64,000 bases of DNA from Cyclospora cayetanensis (lineage: Eukaryota; Apicomplexa; Conoidasida; Eucoccidiorida; Eimeriidae), in assembly GCF_002999335.1 (NCBI RefSeq), contig NW_020312292.1, positions 62,001 through 126,000 on the forward strand, written 5' to 3'. This document shows positions 1-11,982 of this stretch, one piece after another; position 1 is the first letter of the stretch; the number at the start of each line of letters is the position of its first letter. The position numbers and the translations under genes are program-made. Below the pieces are notes generated by a model. That model was not told the DNA's origin. It was given only the letters and a program-made list of their open reading frames with translations, and did no database searches.

Positions 1-14
1 TTGTGCCTCACTAG

Positions 15-779
15 ATGTTACTGAGCATTAGCGGCCTCTGCTGCTCCTTCATTCCCCGCCGTTTCTTTGGCCTGGATCTCAACTACGAGCAGAAACGCAT
101 CGTCGCTGTTACTGCCTACTACCTCTCGTACGTCCCTCAAGAAAAACTCGAGGCCTTCGTGGCCCTGCGGAAAAAACCTTTGAAGAAATCCCGCTTCACA
201 GCGCCTCCTAGGTCATCGGAGGCGGATACCGAGGGGTCTCCTCCATTAAGCAGTGAAGAAATACGTGCTTTCGAAGCTTTAGGCATCTTAATTGCAGATA
301 CTCAGCCTCTGTCTCCCCTTATGACAAAAAACAACAGCACCGCGACAGCAGACAGCAGTAGCACAACAGCAGACACCAGGAGCACAACAGCAAGCAGCAG
401 CATCACAGCAGCTGAGAGCAGGACCAACAGTCTAGACAGCGTACGCACAACTGCAGAAGGACGAAGACCTTCAATGTCACTTCAAGAAGCGCCCAATGCT
501 CAACTCTTGCAGCACCCCGAACAAAGAAGCCCCTGGCAAGAGAAGACCCCGTCATCCAAAGAGGCAGAAGGCAGTGGCCGCTTCTCGGAAGAGCAAAGCC
601 GAGTATTACACACGGGGATTAGAGGACCAGAGGACGCATGCAGCCCGAGGCAGCATCTACTCAAGCATCAGAGTCTGCAGCAGCAGCAGCTGTTTTCGTT
701 CCCGTGGATGCTCTATAACAATGAGCTCAAAGACATAAAAGCCATTGCCCTTGGCAGCGGTGCGCTGCATGTCGCGTAA
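15..779 (+). CDS. Possible partial coding exon at left edge, function unknown
   Basis: An open stretch of 254 codons near the left edge. The first ~75 residues look like ordinary protein with mixed charge (LDLNYEQKRIVAVTAYYLSY, then Lys-rich). The middle is a Ser/Thr/Ala-rich low-complexity run around residues 105-140, as is common inside coccidian proteins. I recognise no domain. It may be the last exon of a gene that begins outside the window, since an AG precedes the conserved-looking part, or a chance ORF. No conserved motif settles the strand: a shorter minus-strand reading over 657-893 begins with a signal-peptide-like sequence. Confidence 0.35.
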   Translation: MLLSISGLCCSFIPRRFFGLDLNYEQKRIVAVTAYYLSYVPQEKLEAFVALRKKPLKKSRFTAPPRSSEADTEGSPPLSSEEIRAFEALGILIADTQPLSPLMTKNNSTATADSSSTTADTRSTTASSSITAAESRTNSLDSVRTTAEGRRPSMSLQEAPNAQLLQHPEQRSPWQEKTPSSKEAEGSGRFSEEQSRVLHTGIRGPEDACSPRQHLLKHQSLQQQQLFSFPWMLYNNELKDIKAIALGSGALHVA

Positions 780-984
780 GATCTGTGCAAGCGGAAGCGA
801 AATCGTCGGGTCTGCGAGCAGACCAGAAACGAATTCAACGCAGTATAAGAACAGAAATGCAGCAACTAGCCACAAGGAACCACAGGTAGCCATAACTAGA
901 TGATCTTGCCTACAGGTTGCACCTGGTATGTAACGGGCTCAGCTACACTCACACTTTTCTCGCTTATGCCAAATTCTACTAACT

Positions 985-1275
985 AGAGAACACTAAGGAA
1001 TCGACTAAATGGTTTTAGGTTCGAATATCTTACATATTGCAGAATGTTGTTAGCCCCATACAAGTGGGCGCACACTTACCTGCGTGTGCGCTGATGCTAT
1101 AAGCAACTAGCTGTGAATCTTTGGGGTGCGTGGAGGGCGCACCTACGCACACCATGGCTGGCCCCCTCTAAGCATGTCGGGAATTCCCAGGGGCACTGAC
1201 AGGGAAAGTAGGATGACTTCTGAGAAGCATTGTCATGTTTCAATAAGTTTGTACTGAGTGTACAGTTAAGTATCT
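985..1275 (+). repeat. Dispersed LTR-like repeat, copy 1
   Basis: One of five diverged copies of a ~250-350 bp repeat that I aligned by eye. The shared core here is GTGTGCGCTGATGCTAT, then AACTAGCTGTG, then GGGCGCACCTA. An upstream block (TTGCAGAATGTTGTTAG) matches copy 4, and a 3' block ends AGTTTGTACTGAGTG. It lies just before the plus-strand gypsy pol remnants and in the same orientation, so I read it as an old LTR. The ends are approximate. Confidence 0.5.
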
Positions 1276-1393
1276 CCTCACAAAGGCCATAGATGAGAAG
1301 TTACAGTATGTCTCACCGCATGGTTCCATGCAGTTTTCCCCCGCCCATCCAGTGGCTATTGATGCAATGAGATGGCAGCTCCTCCTAGAGTAG

Positions 1394-2860
1394 ATGTACG
1401 GCGTTGACCAAGCTATTTTGCAATTCTTTACTCTAGCTTTCTTTGGCAGTATGTTGCAAAAGCATCCTTTGGTGGTAGATGTGGATGCAGAATCAAGGGC
1501 TACTCAACAGCTGGTACAGAGCCATTATTTGATAGCCGATAGAATGTTTATGGAGGCATCCATGAGGCTCATGCTGGCCAAAATGTACGATAGCCAGAAG
1601 GGTGGACAAGTAATTGAACCTCTTATTCTGTTGCGCACTTTGTACCCTACAGATAAGGAGAAACGAGTGCTTGTTGCGGGATGTATATAACAAGGATACG
1701 CCCACGAAGGGTGGCCTTATTTATCGTAAAGGCAGTCTCGTGCCTAAGAGGATTACTGCATTATGTGACTCTAGACGCGGCCTGGTTGATCTGTGTATGC
1801 TGGGGACACCTCAACAACAAGCTGAAGGAGAATGGAGAAGGCTGCAGTAGGAGAAACTATCAGTGGCTGGGCGTCTTGAGAAGAATTAGGCTTTTGGTGT
1901 GCAGAAGCCACAACATAGGCTAACAATTGCCTCAACAGTGGTCTATCCCAGATCTTTTCGAAGTGTCCCGTCATGCAGTCGTAAGATGGGCAGCGACTTA
2001 GCAATCAGGCAGACAACCGGCAGGAGTACCACAAATAATGCACTACTTGTTTCAGAAGACTAGGGTTTCTCGGGTGTCTTTGGCTTGATAGAAAGAACTG
2101 CGGATTTAGAGCCTGTGGATATCAGGGCTCTGTCAGGCTTCCCTAATCTACATCCTTCGGACAGAAAATAATGCCAATGGTAACCCTCGCTCGTGAAACA
2201 CAGGCGCCGCTCCAACAACGCATCTGGTTCTATTATGGGAACTGGAGCCATATAATAATGAAGTGCAAGCACCTTCAAAAAGCAAATGCACTTTGACGAC
2301 GGAAAATCTTTGGGGGTTTCAAGGGCGCTTGCAGTTCCTAATTATTCCTTCCAAGCAGGCTGCAGTAACCACAGAGGGAGGGTTGCAAGTAGGGACCTGT
2401 CTCGGACCAATTCTGTGCAGATACAGGATTATACTAGTGATTAAAAATTGTTATGTGGGTTTATAATACAACAGTGAACTCGTGCACCCGTTACACCCCT
2501 GCAATTCTGGTCTGCACTAAACAGCTTCCGTCCGATCGTCCCCTGGACGTGGTGGTCCGAGATCAGCAGCCACTCATAGCTCCACAGGTCTTCAAGGTCT
2601 GGCTAGCGCAAGCGAACATATGCGCAACTCATTAGACGGAAAAACGCGAACTTGTGACCAGCAATGGTCAGCTGTGTTTTGAGCCTGAATGTTTGGTCCT
2701 GATGAGTCGGCAAGCAATACGAGGTACACCAAAACGATCTGACGAGATGATTTGTAGCCAGATGGGTACGACCATCTGCCATCCTCTAACGAAAAAGTGC
2801 TGGTGCTTGCTGCATCGATTTCCCTACAAGCTGGATGTGACAGATAGCTACCAGTAATGA
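1394..2860 (+). mobile_element. Decayed Ty3/gypsy retrotransposon pol (RNase H to integrase)
   Basis: Pieces of a gypsy polyprotein in the right order on the plus strand, in shifting frames with stops between them. About 1466-1500 reads PLVVDVDAESRA, like the gypsy RNase H start (PFVVDTDAS). About 1610-1690 reads EPLILLRTLYPTDKEKRVLV, like PIAFASRKLNDTEKRY. About 1710-1750 reads GLIYRKGSLVP, the segment before the integrase zinc finger. About 2460-2630 reads NTTVNSCTRYTPAILV, then RPLDVVV, like the integrase C-terminal region (YNSSVHSSTGFSPFELVYG). About 2825-2855 reads YKLDVTDSY, like the YRLDLPDSY that follows. No intact frame remains, so it cannot be active. Confidence 0.6.
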
Positions 2861-3804
2861 CTTCCCAGCAAGATCGTAAAGCTCCTTAAATCAGCCGTAG
2901 TGTTCGCCTCGCAGACAAGTGACCCGTGTGGAGAGGGGGGATCCACAGGGGGGCCGTAGCAGTGCTGTATCCCAGGAAACTTGAGGTCCAACTAGACACA
3001 GGACAACAGGTTCTCGTAAAATGCGGTGGCAAACCTTTAACCTTAGTGATCAACAGTGGAACAGTTGAGGGCTTGGTTGCCTGCAGGTCTTGCAGTTTTT
3101 TTGATAACGCCATTCGCTCTGGCAGGTTATCCTTGCGTAAACTGATAATTGTCCTTCTCCAGGAACGCTCTGCATCGTATAGCATCCATAATCCTGAGTA
3201 TAATTATAATGTATCCGCTTACTAGTGTAGTGTTCAGGTACTCTGTACAACCAGGTTCACGCGCAAGCACTCTTAGGTATGTAGTCGCTGGATTCTTGCT
3301 TACGGACCTATGGGCTTGGACTTCGATTGTGCTGCATTTACCAGCTGTATTCGCCAGCACACACTGCTGCATGAGGAGCAAATGGACTGCTCAAGTGGTG
3401 GGTATTTTGCTTTTTACATTGTACTTGCTCTCTGCTTTCTAGCAACGGGACATTTGAGCGCTCCAAAGGCAGCGAACCATCATGCCGCCGCTGTGGCGTT
3501 GGCTTGGTGCCTCGTTTGTTCCTGGCCGATGTTTATGCCATCCCTTCAATTTCTCTTCAACAGCTGGAGGACACCTGTGAATTTTCGATTTGCCCAATGT
3601 TGGGGCTTCTGCTTCCCTGGAGAGTAGAGATGGTGCGGGAGCTATTCCGCTGCACTACACGCAGTGGGTCTCGACCGACGGGTATGGAGCACGAGGGCGT
3701 ATATTTGGAAATCTGGGATAAGGGGGAATATGTAGCGGGACAGGACTTGCTCGAACACTTTCTAATACACAGATGTCTTTAATCAAGAGTTGTTAGCAAA
3801 TTGC
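2861..3804. other. No recognisable gene; probable retroelement 3' debris
   Basis: Short ORFs only (2926-3225, 3504-3782). None carries a domain I can name. The stretch sits between the integrase remnant and LTR-like copy 2, so it is probably the decayed 3' part of the same element. Confidence 0.3.
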
Positions 3805-4055
3805 CTAGTTTGTTTGTCAGTCCGAACATCCTATTAGCCGCGGAGTACGATTACCGCGATACAAAAGGCGCACTGATATGTGCGTGTTTTCTAGGTGCTA
3901 CGTGCAGCTAGCTTGCAGCTAAGCGCTCCGTAGCCACCCCTCTCCCCTCATGGGGGAACACTGAAGGCCGCTGGCAAGGAAAGGCAGAGATCCACTGGAA
4001 AACATTCAACAGCCTTCTATGTAGTTTGAATTGAGTCTGAAGCTGAAAATCTCGA
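3805..4055 (+). repeat. Dispersed LTR-like repeat, copy 2
   Basis: Shares blocks with the other copies: TAGTTTGTTTGTCAGTCCGA at the start (copy 4 has TAGTTGTTTGTCTGTTCG), GTGCGTGTTTTCTAGGTGCT in the core, AGCGCTCCGTAGC, and a 3' block GGAAAGGCAGAGATCCACTGG that closely matches copy 3, ending GTTTGAATTGAGTCTGAAG. Same orientation as the plus-strand pol fossil and downstream of it, so a candidate 3' LTR. Confidence 0.5.
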
Positions 4056-7000
4056 TTAGATAAATCTTAGATGAAGCGTCACACTTAGTGCCCCAGACCA
4101 AAAGGTGCTGCTTCGCTGCCTAGGGAGTTGTCTATGGGGGGCAGCCCAGGTAGAGGCGCCCTTTAGTACCCCCTTGTGAAAAGAACTGCGGCGCCCACCG
4201 CTTTTCATTTGATACAGTCCGCACCCATAGGCTAAAAATTTCCCCAAAACCGCTTGGACTGCAGATCCGAAAATCAAGAAGGCAACCTCTGTAGCTTAAG
4301 AGCCGCTTTTAAGGAGACATAAGGGGACTCGCGGAAATGAATACATAAGCGCCTCACAATGAATAAGCAAATGCCAACGGCTGAATCCCATATACGAAAA
4401 AACTACTTTCGGGAGGTGCGTGTATGCCTCTTCTTGATCATTCGTCATTCAGAGTTAAGGCTTGCAGGTCTTGCAGAGAATACTGCCATGCTGCGGAGTG
4501 ATGCGTTCGTCTAGCTGCATCATCCAGGGAAAGGCCGCCAGTGGATGCTTTGCAGCTAGCTCTTTCTCGACCGTCCTAGGTGCCATTATCCGTCTCGTCT
4601 TGACATTGGCTGCTGTTTAATGCCCGCCTATCGTTAGCACGCCTACCAAGGCTATTCTACCACATATGAAGTGCAACTGCATCTCAACTTCGTGCATCTG
4701 CACACAGCCTCTCCGCTTCCTCGAGCATGTTTGAGGTTCTAAGTTTCATTGTAGTGCCCTCTCAAGGCTAGGAAGGACTCTGCTTCTTCGGCTTCCAGCG
4801 GTGGAAGCCGACTGGTGAACCACAGCCATAACCCGAGCTTCTCTCGCTGGCTCGAAGGAACAGTCAAGCCGAGACTCAATTGAAGATACCGAATTTAGCA
4901 TCTATCCTCTTCTGTGTACACAGAATCCTGTGGGCCTGGTAGGCCCCCTCTCCCCCCTGTGCTTCCAAGAGGCCTGCTAGTGCTCGGGAGTCTCTTTCTT
5001 CCAAGGCCCCATGGGGATGGATGCTCGACGGATTCAATTAATTAAGAGCGCGAAAATCAATTTCGTAGAGTCCGAGGCCCCAGTATTTATTGTATCTGTG
5101 TGTTTTATCCCAACTGCACTAGAGCCTTGTTCTGGGAGCCTTCTGCACGGAAGGCTCTCAGGGGCCCCTCATCATCAATCCCTTTTGCCCAGCTGGTGGT
5201 GCTCCAAACACAAGACAACGTAGCATATTTAGTCCTTGTCTAAGAGTGCAGACACCACCCCATGGAGTCTCGTTGGAGTGGCTTTCTGCTTCTGGCAAGA
5301 CAGGGGCCTCACGGAACCCCCAGGCGGCTTACTACTGGTCAACATCGAAGGGACCCTCTTCGTCTTCGAGATCAACTGCCAGCACAGGAGCGCAGCCTTT
5401 CCCACGGATATTCACTGCGGCAGCTGCCACGATCGCGCTGCGGCGATCACACAGCTGCAGGGCCCCTTGTTGCCCCTGCAGATTCTTGGGAGACTCCGTG
5501 GGGGAGGAACTCTCCCCTGAATATGCGACGCCAGCGCCTCTTCAAGCCAGAGACTGGACGTCGAATTCCCTTGCATTGCCAGCTGGCCATGTTCTGCTCT
5601 ATTCGCATGAGCCCTGCCGGCGTTCTCATGCATTCGATTGGGCAGCAACAGCTGCTGCAGGCTACTGTGCAGCAGCAGCGGACGCTTGCTGCTGCTGCCG
5701 CTGCTGCTGCGACGAAGGACCGGAGAAAGTACCTGCAAAGGAAGCATCGGCACTGGAAGCCTCCTAAGGTCCCTCAGTAAGCCGCTTGACGCCGCACGCT
5801 GCTCGCTTCACGATCTAGGTCTAAGAAGGAAACCTAGCGGCTGCTGCAGCCTTAAGGCCTAAGGGCCATGCAGCATGCACGAGAAGCAGAAATCAGCCCG
5901 TTTCAGATTCAAAACACACATAAGCCTATTCGAACTTCGAAGCAGAGATAGGCCTGTTTGAGGTGCGAAGGCGTAGAGAGGGCTCTCCGTTGCTCCTGCC
6001 TCAGGCGTTACCTACGCGAAGAAGGAGATGCAGTGGGGCCTAAGATCCCTCGCTTTCCGGAAAACCGCTCCTTAACGGGGGGAGGCAGCCTTAAGGTCCA
6101 GGATCTTGAGGGCCTAAGCGCTTCCCGTGGCGGAGATACCTCCGGAGTTCGGTTCCTAGAAAGGCAGAAGAAACCGCACGAGGTGATTGGCCAAACAGAA
6201 AAATCGAGTAGCCTCTTGCGCTGCCCATCAGCACTTGAGAGGGATCTCTTGAAATTTCCTTCTTGATGGCCGCTGTGTTGCACCTGTGTTTTGTGCTGTT
6301 TGTGTTGGCGCAGTATGGGGAGACGTCTTTTACTCGGCAGTCGCGCACAGCAGAGCCTGCGGAGGGCAAACCCGTAAGGCAGTTAAGCGGGCATCTAGCA
6401 AGTCCAGCCTCTTAAGGTCGTGCATAGGGACTATTCTGGCTTTTCCTTGCATGCTACATGTTGCGATATCGACGCTCCTCTCGCTGCTGCTGCTGACGCT
6501 TTGTGGCGTGTGCAGCATCAGTGGAAGCAGGCGGCACTGCTGCCCCTGGCAGACGCGGTGCCTTCGCTGAAGAAAGAAGACATCGAGTAGGCTTCCGCAA
6601 GAGCAACTCGAACGAGGGATAAGGGCAAGACGCCGTAGCTGTGGGTGTTGAAGGGGCAGCGTTCGACAGCAGTGCGGAGAAGCAAATAGGGAGTGTGAAA
6701 GAAAGGCTAGAATGCGGAAGACGCTTTTTCAAGAGGGCATATAGAAGCAGTTGACCTATTCACGAGAGATTAGGAAGCCGCTAGGAATAGCCTCTAGAAA
6801 CATGGGTGCAAACGAAGGGACAGCAGAGGGGAAAAGGCGTGATGTCTTTATTTGACAAACTAGTGCTTCGTCACCCTATTCTTCACACGCTCTACACCCA
6901 CCCACACATATTGCACTTATTGTATCCCCGTGTTTTCTTGTTTTCAAAAATGGGTGTTGCTGAATCCTTTGTGGGCCTTGCTGCAGGGGCCCCCCTGCTA

Positions 7001-7300
7001 TTTCGAAGACTTCCAGCCGTTTTGCCTTGTTGGGAGCTTACAAGGGGACAGAGAGAGACTTTTTTAAGCGCTTCTTCAGAGATCGAGATAGAGCCCTTGA
7101 CGGTTAGTGCACAGCTGTTCCTATTGTTTTCCTTGCTACATCTTTGCAGCGCGAATACCTTACACTTCTTTATGCTCCTATAAGAATCTGACACAAACGT
7201 GCAACACTCCCTGCAGCAGCCTCTGCAGCCGCTGCAGGGGTTCTGCCGATGGAGTGTACGGGTCGTAGAAGCCCTTTCTGAGTGGATTCTCAGTGGCAGC
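4056..7300. other. 3.2 kb without a gene I can support
   Basis: No conserved domain was found on either strand. The longest open frames (5246-5767 and 5262-5780, plus; 5412-5753, minus) overlap each other around a short CTG tract at about 5685-5712. They are probably kept open by composition rather than selection. A fragment of a CAG-type coding exon cannot be excluded. Confidence 0.4.
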
Positions 7301-7405
7301 AACTAATTTCAGAAATCCTGTTCTTACTGCCTGGACTCCTCAGGAAGGCAACAGGAGCTGCAGCAGCTGGAGAAGCAGCAGAAACAGCTGCTTTTGCAAC
7401 AGGCA

Positions 7406-10400
7406 ATGTCAAAAAGCCGGCGGTATATCCCTCCCAAAGAATACTGGTGCGTTCCACATAGAAGCGCGAGCATTCCCTCGCTACAACTGCATGTATTAGG
7501 GAAGCTGACGCGACCAGACTTCAAGGGCTTTGCGCTCAGGTACTCGGGGCCCTACGAGCCGCCGACGGTCTTTACGGCCAGTACGTTGGGTGCTCGAGAC
7601 TTGAAGTTTGTTCTTATGAGAGAAGCCCACAGGATTCGATCGGGTACGACATTAAAGTTTCGAGCTTCTGAGATGGTACAGGCGAAGGTGGGAGAGCGTG
7701 CCTCGGCAGAAACCCAGAGGCGTAGGGGTCAAGCAGGCACGTACTCAAAGGGTCCTTTGGGAAAGGAGGAAAAGAAAGATGAAGGGGGAGAGGGAAGGCG
7801 CCAAGCGTTTGCTGTGCATGGAAGAGCCAGAGGCACAAGGCAACAGCGAGACACTTGTCTCTCTGGGTGATTCCTCAGTCCTCGTACACTTCAGGTTATG
7901 GGCTACGGAGGCCGTTGTTTGCCTGCGCCAAACACCTTTGCAGCCGCTTTTTTCGTGCTGCGTATCAGGCGAAGCTGTAGATTTGTCTGTGTGGAAGGCC
8001 CTAGAGGCGCGAGCTGCAGCGATCTGCAGAGACTCCCGAAATGTGACAGCTCGCACCCTTCTTAGGATGCTGCAGGCTTTTGCTGCAGTCCAGTTGCCCT
8101 TACAGCCCACGCATGTTGAAGATTTCACCAGGTGCGCTGTTGCGGACACCCCATGTAAAGGGTCTTGTGGGTGCCATCATTTGAATGCTGTTCGGGGAGA
8201 ATTTTTTGGTTTCGTTGTGGCTCGTAACGAAACCGTGCTTCCCGCGGATCGTGGGGTTTTCTGGTGCTGTGGCAGGGCCATTGTGAAGAAACAAGCGGAA
8301 ATGAGGCCGGAAAACTATGTACATCTCTTCCAGGTAGGTGTGCCGTGGATGTGATGCGGATACTTTTGCAGACTGCGCAGCTTCTTATGGCGTTGGTGGT
8401 GCGGCTTTCCGGTGATTTGTGTCGCTTGCGTTTTGATTTGTCGGTTTACATCCGCTGTTCATCCGCCAGCAGCTCGAGTTTCCTCACTTTTTGGACTTTG
8501 ACTTTGTGTGAAGGCCCTTGCCCGGTTGCGGTTAAAGCACCGAATTTGCCTTATCGGGCTGCAGGAGATGATTCTTTCGTGGGCCATCCTCCGCAATAAT
8601 TTCTTGATCAAAGTTCGTGGCGAGTTTATTTTCGAGGGTTTGGGGTGAATTGTTGGCGATACATAGCTTCTAGAGCTCAAAGGGCTCTCTGCCTGAGCAG
8701 TAGCTCACCCCGAGACGAGGCAGCAGAGACTGGGACACCCGTCGAAGAAAGCCGCCGCGTGCCCTCGATAAAACGCTGCACACTGGGATGGGGTGTTGAG
8801 CTGGAGTTCGAGCCGAGGACCATGCAGACACACTTGTATACACTTTGTGGTTCTGTCTGGTTGGTCCTAGGCCGCGAATGCCTTGAGCAAGCTAGACCTC
8901 GCCGCCCACATGTCGGTCACTCCTCTTAAGTTGGTCTTGGCAGCGCGTATTCCCACGTTCACTGGTGCGTGAGGGCGGGTCACTTAGGGTGTCTGGTTTC
9001 CTAGGGGGCAGCCTCATCTACTTCAACGACGGCATTCGCGGGAGTTGGGTTGACAGGCATGTTCGGTGGCTATACTACCCTGAGTGACTGGAGCAGAAGA
9101 ATCTCAAGGAGGTCTTCATATGTCGTACATGCGTGACTCTGCGTGCGCCTTCGTACAGCCATAAACTGCCGAGCGGTCAAGTGGGGAACTGGCGTGGAGC
9201 TCTTTTCTTCAGCGATGCTCATCGACTTTCTGAACTGCGCAGCCAAGCAGCAGAAACGGCATGTGCTGCAGCGGCACTCCAGAGACCTGCAGCTGATGGA
9301 ACTCTATCTCAGGTCCTAGAAATACACTTCTGTTCATCATGTCGCTGCTGGTCTATTGGATGTCTGTGTTGACATCAGAATAGAGACAATTAGCGCCGTC
9401 CCTGCTTCTAGGCTGGGCTGAGCTGGGGGCTCAACGCCTGGTGTGTGACTTTGTTGTTGCTGCCACTTCAGGGTGCAGAAGCCTGAGGTGTATGAACAGC
9501 TGGACCTTGAGACCCAGTACTTCTTGGAAGTCATTCGCAATGCCAGCACTGCCAGTGGGTCTATGGCAGGCAATTAGGAGCTAAGGTCACATGTGATGAG
9601 CACACTCAAAAGCCTATGGCTGGTGGTCTTCTGCCGCTGTGCGCAGCCTTCAGCGACTCTAGTGATGACGAGGAATACACGGGCGAACCAGATGGAATCA
9701 CCCAAAGCGACTCGCCGTCTTGGGGTGTCTGGGCACGTCGTTCTATACCTGACGAGGTCTGCGAACCAACTCCAGGCCCGGCTTACAGAGAGGCGATGGA
9801 GGCGGAAAGCTTCTATACGCCAGCAGAGCCAAAGCCACAGAGCCGCTTAGAGCCTCCCGCAGGGGTAGGAGGCCCTCCTCAGGACAAGGCAGGAGAGGCA
9901 GAGCTGACAAAGGCCAACGGTACAGAGACAGAAGAAGTGTGCACGCATGCTGTATTTAGTAGTGCTCTGCATAGAGATATCAGCAGAGTGCTGAACCTCA
10001 TGGAAGTGCCGCACATAAACTCCGCGAGTGCCGGTGAGCTGAACCGCTGCTTCTGCTGCTACTGATGCTTAAGGTAATCCTATCCGGCCCCTTGGTGCTA
10101 CAGTTCCCTGAATAGGTCTATTGTATATGTTAGATTTGCTATGGTGGTTTTTGCCTCTCCCTCTGTATCAGGCCCCTTGAAGGCAGACTGTTACCTGCCG
10201 CATGCCCGAGCGGTTATTGAAGCTGTGTCTGCCTATCAGCTCTATACCAACACACAGACGCCCACAACTTTAAGTAGACTGTGAGTGGATGTAGTTTGCC
10301 GTGTTACTTACTCCTGTATTCAATCATTTGTTTTGAAGCACTCCCTTCCTGTGCCATTTTAACTCCGTTTATATACACTGAAGGGGGTGCCCCCGCATCC

Positions 10401-10727
10401 CTTGCTATGCCTGTTGCTCTCACAGCAAAATGAATCCGTTCCACCGCTGGGTGTTGTTTTGTGGCTAGTGTAAGTAGCAGTGTGTCTGTACACTTAGTAG
10501 ATTTATGGAATCCCCTCAAAAGTGCACGATCTCAGTTAGACTTCCAGCGCTCCTCTTGTGCGAATGTGCTTCTGTGCAGCCGTCACGAGCTGTTTGCGGG
10601 AATGGGCTTCGGGGTGTTGCTGATACACCAGAGGCAGTGGCTATCTCTAAGCTCTGACCAAGAGAAAATGAGTCTCATGCGGGACCTGCTGCCTGTTGAG
10701 GCCTTTCCCCAGGAGAACGCGAAGTAG
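7406..10727 (+). CDS. RAP-domain protein (putative organellar RNA-binding), multi-exon
   Basis: Several exons read as one protein. After a Gln-rich start come IPPKEYWCVPHR and ARDLKFVLMREAHR (about 7430-7680). Helical-repeat segments of the FASTK/heptatricopeptide type follow: WKALEARAAAICR with ARTLLRMLQAFAAV (about 8000-8095), MRPENYVHLFQ (8301-8333) and LARLRLKHR with LQEMILSWAILRNN (about 8510-8640). Then come LDLETQYFLEVI (about 9500), an acidic linker (FSDSSDDEEYTGEPDG) and LPHARAVIEAVSAYQLY. The C-terminus is a RAP fold: SRHELFAGMGFGVLLIHQRQ, W, LSLSSDQEKM. The exons ending at 10031 and 10278 join to the next in correct phase, the last beginning at 10511. Start and upstream junctions are uncertain. 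Apicomplexan RAP proteins are mostly mitochondrial and act in rRNA handling; that role is inferred here. Confidence 0.75.
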
Positions 10728-11982
10728 TTGACACACGCATGTACTTTTACTACTTTGACCTACGCCACCATGTGCTGGCAATAGGTCTCCCAACATTTTT
10801 TAATTAAGAAGGCATTTGTATCTATCGCTTTTGTTTCCATAGGCATTTTATCTCCTCCTTTGCTTCGGTACATCTTTCTGATGAGTTGCTTAGCTGCACA
10901 GCCCTCAGTAGGCCTAAGAACAATGTTGGCAGCACACCGCACACGAACACGGTGGCTAGCGAGACTACATGCCTGAGTAAAGAGTAGAAAATATGGTCCC
11001 ATCATGTTCTGCATCCACGGTTCCCTAGGTACGGCGTTGACTAGGCGCCGCCGATCCGAAGTTGAAACAATGACTGCACCCAAGCTCGCTATCTGCAATG
11101 GTCCCCCTCTAGCAGAGGATGTAACCGAAGAATGGCCTGTACGTAAACCCCGTTGGGAAGTGTGCATCGTGGCAACTGCCTACATGCAGAAATATGTGTG
11201 CATATACATGCAATCATGTATCGTGTATGCGATTTAGACAGCTGCCAACTCGACGAGCCACATCGCTCCGCGACAAAGGACCTATGAATACTTGGTGTGG
11301 AAAAGTACATGCTCTCCGCATGCATGTGCTGCGGTGCTTCGCATAACTCGGATTGAGTCGCAGCAGCAGCAGCATGGCGACCCACTAATATGCTCGGCCA
11401 GCAGGTAGTTGCAATGGCCAAGTCTTATTGAACGCAAGTTTCACAAGGGAGTGATGAGCTACCTCGCCCAGACAAATATTGGAATCAACTGTAAAAGTAG
11501 AGCACGCATGCCCGGACGGCCAAGTACAAAACGCGATGCTGAAATACGGCCACACAAGGGGGCCGATCGATGTCCACACCGTTATCTCTAAGAATGAAAC
11601 GGCGAACATGAAGACACCACCAAAAATTTGTTGCACCATTCTTATCTAATTACGCCTTCTAGAAGGCATTCCACTACTGTCTTGTATTTGCTCTACCTCT
11701 TGGTAAATTATTCGTGCACAAGATCAGTCAAAGTTCTCATCAGAGGCGCTGCGAGCGAGTGAGGGTGGCACGGGCTTTGGCCCTCCCCCCCTCTGCTAAT
11801 CAGGTGGCTACACGTAGGCTGGTTCCCCGGCTGCATAGAGACGCCTTAGTTCAAATCAGCCAGCCCCGTGCATTCAAATGTCTCCCCTGTCATTGCGCCG
11901 CAAAGTGCAGGAGCAGCAATGTGGAATTGTTAGAGCAGTGTAGCGTACGTACACCTTCTTTGTGCATCAAGTAAAGAAATGC
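10728..11982. other. No recognisable gene
   Basis: Only short ORFs (10760-11167 minus, 11385-11639 minus, 11714-11974 plus), with no domain, repeat array or clear splice pattern that I can support. It separates the RAP gene from the 3' end of the SAG pseudogene. Confidence 0.4.

Noticed and set aside
657..893. Minus-strand start with a signal-peptide-like sequence (MATCGSLWLVAAFLFLYCVE)
   Set aside because: I considered it as exon 1 of a secreted protein or SAG. No matching second exon was found on that strand before the window edge, and the plus strand reads as a longer open frame here.
5246..5780. Two overlapping ~172-codon plus-strand frames and a 113-codon minus-strand frame with an Ala or Gln/Ser run
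   Set aside because: The three frames overlap over the same CTG tract, none has a domain, and nothing favours one. I left it as unassigned DNA.
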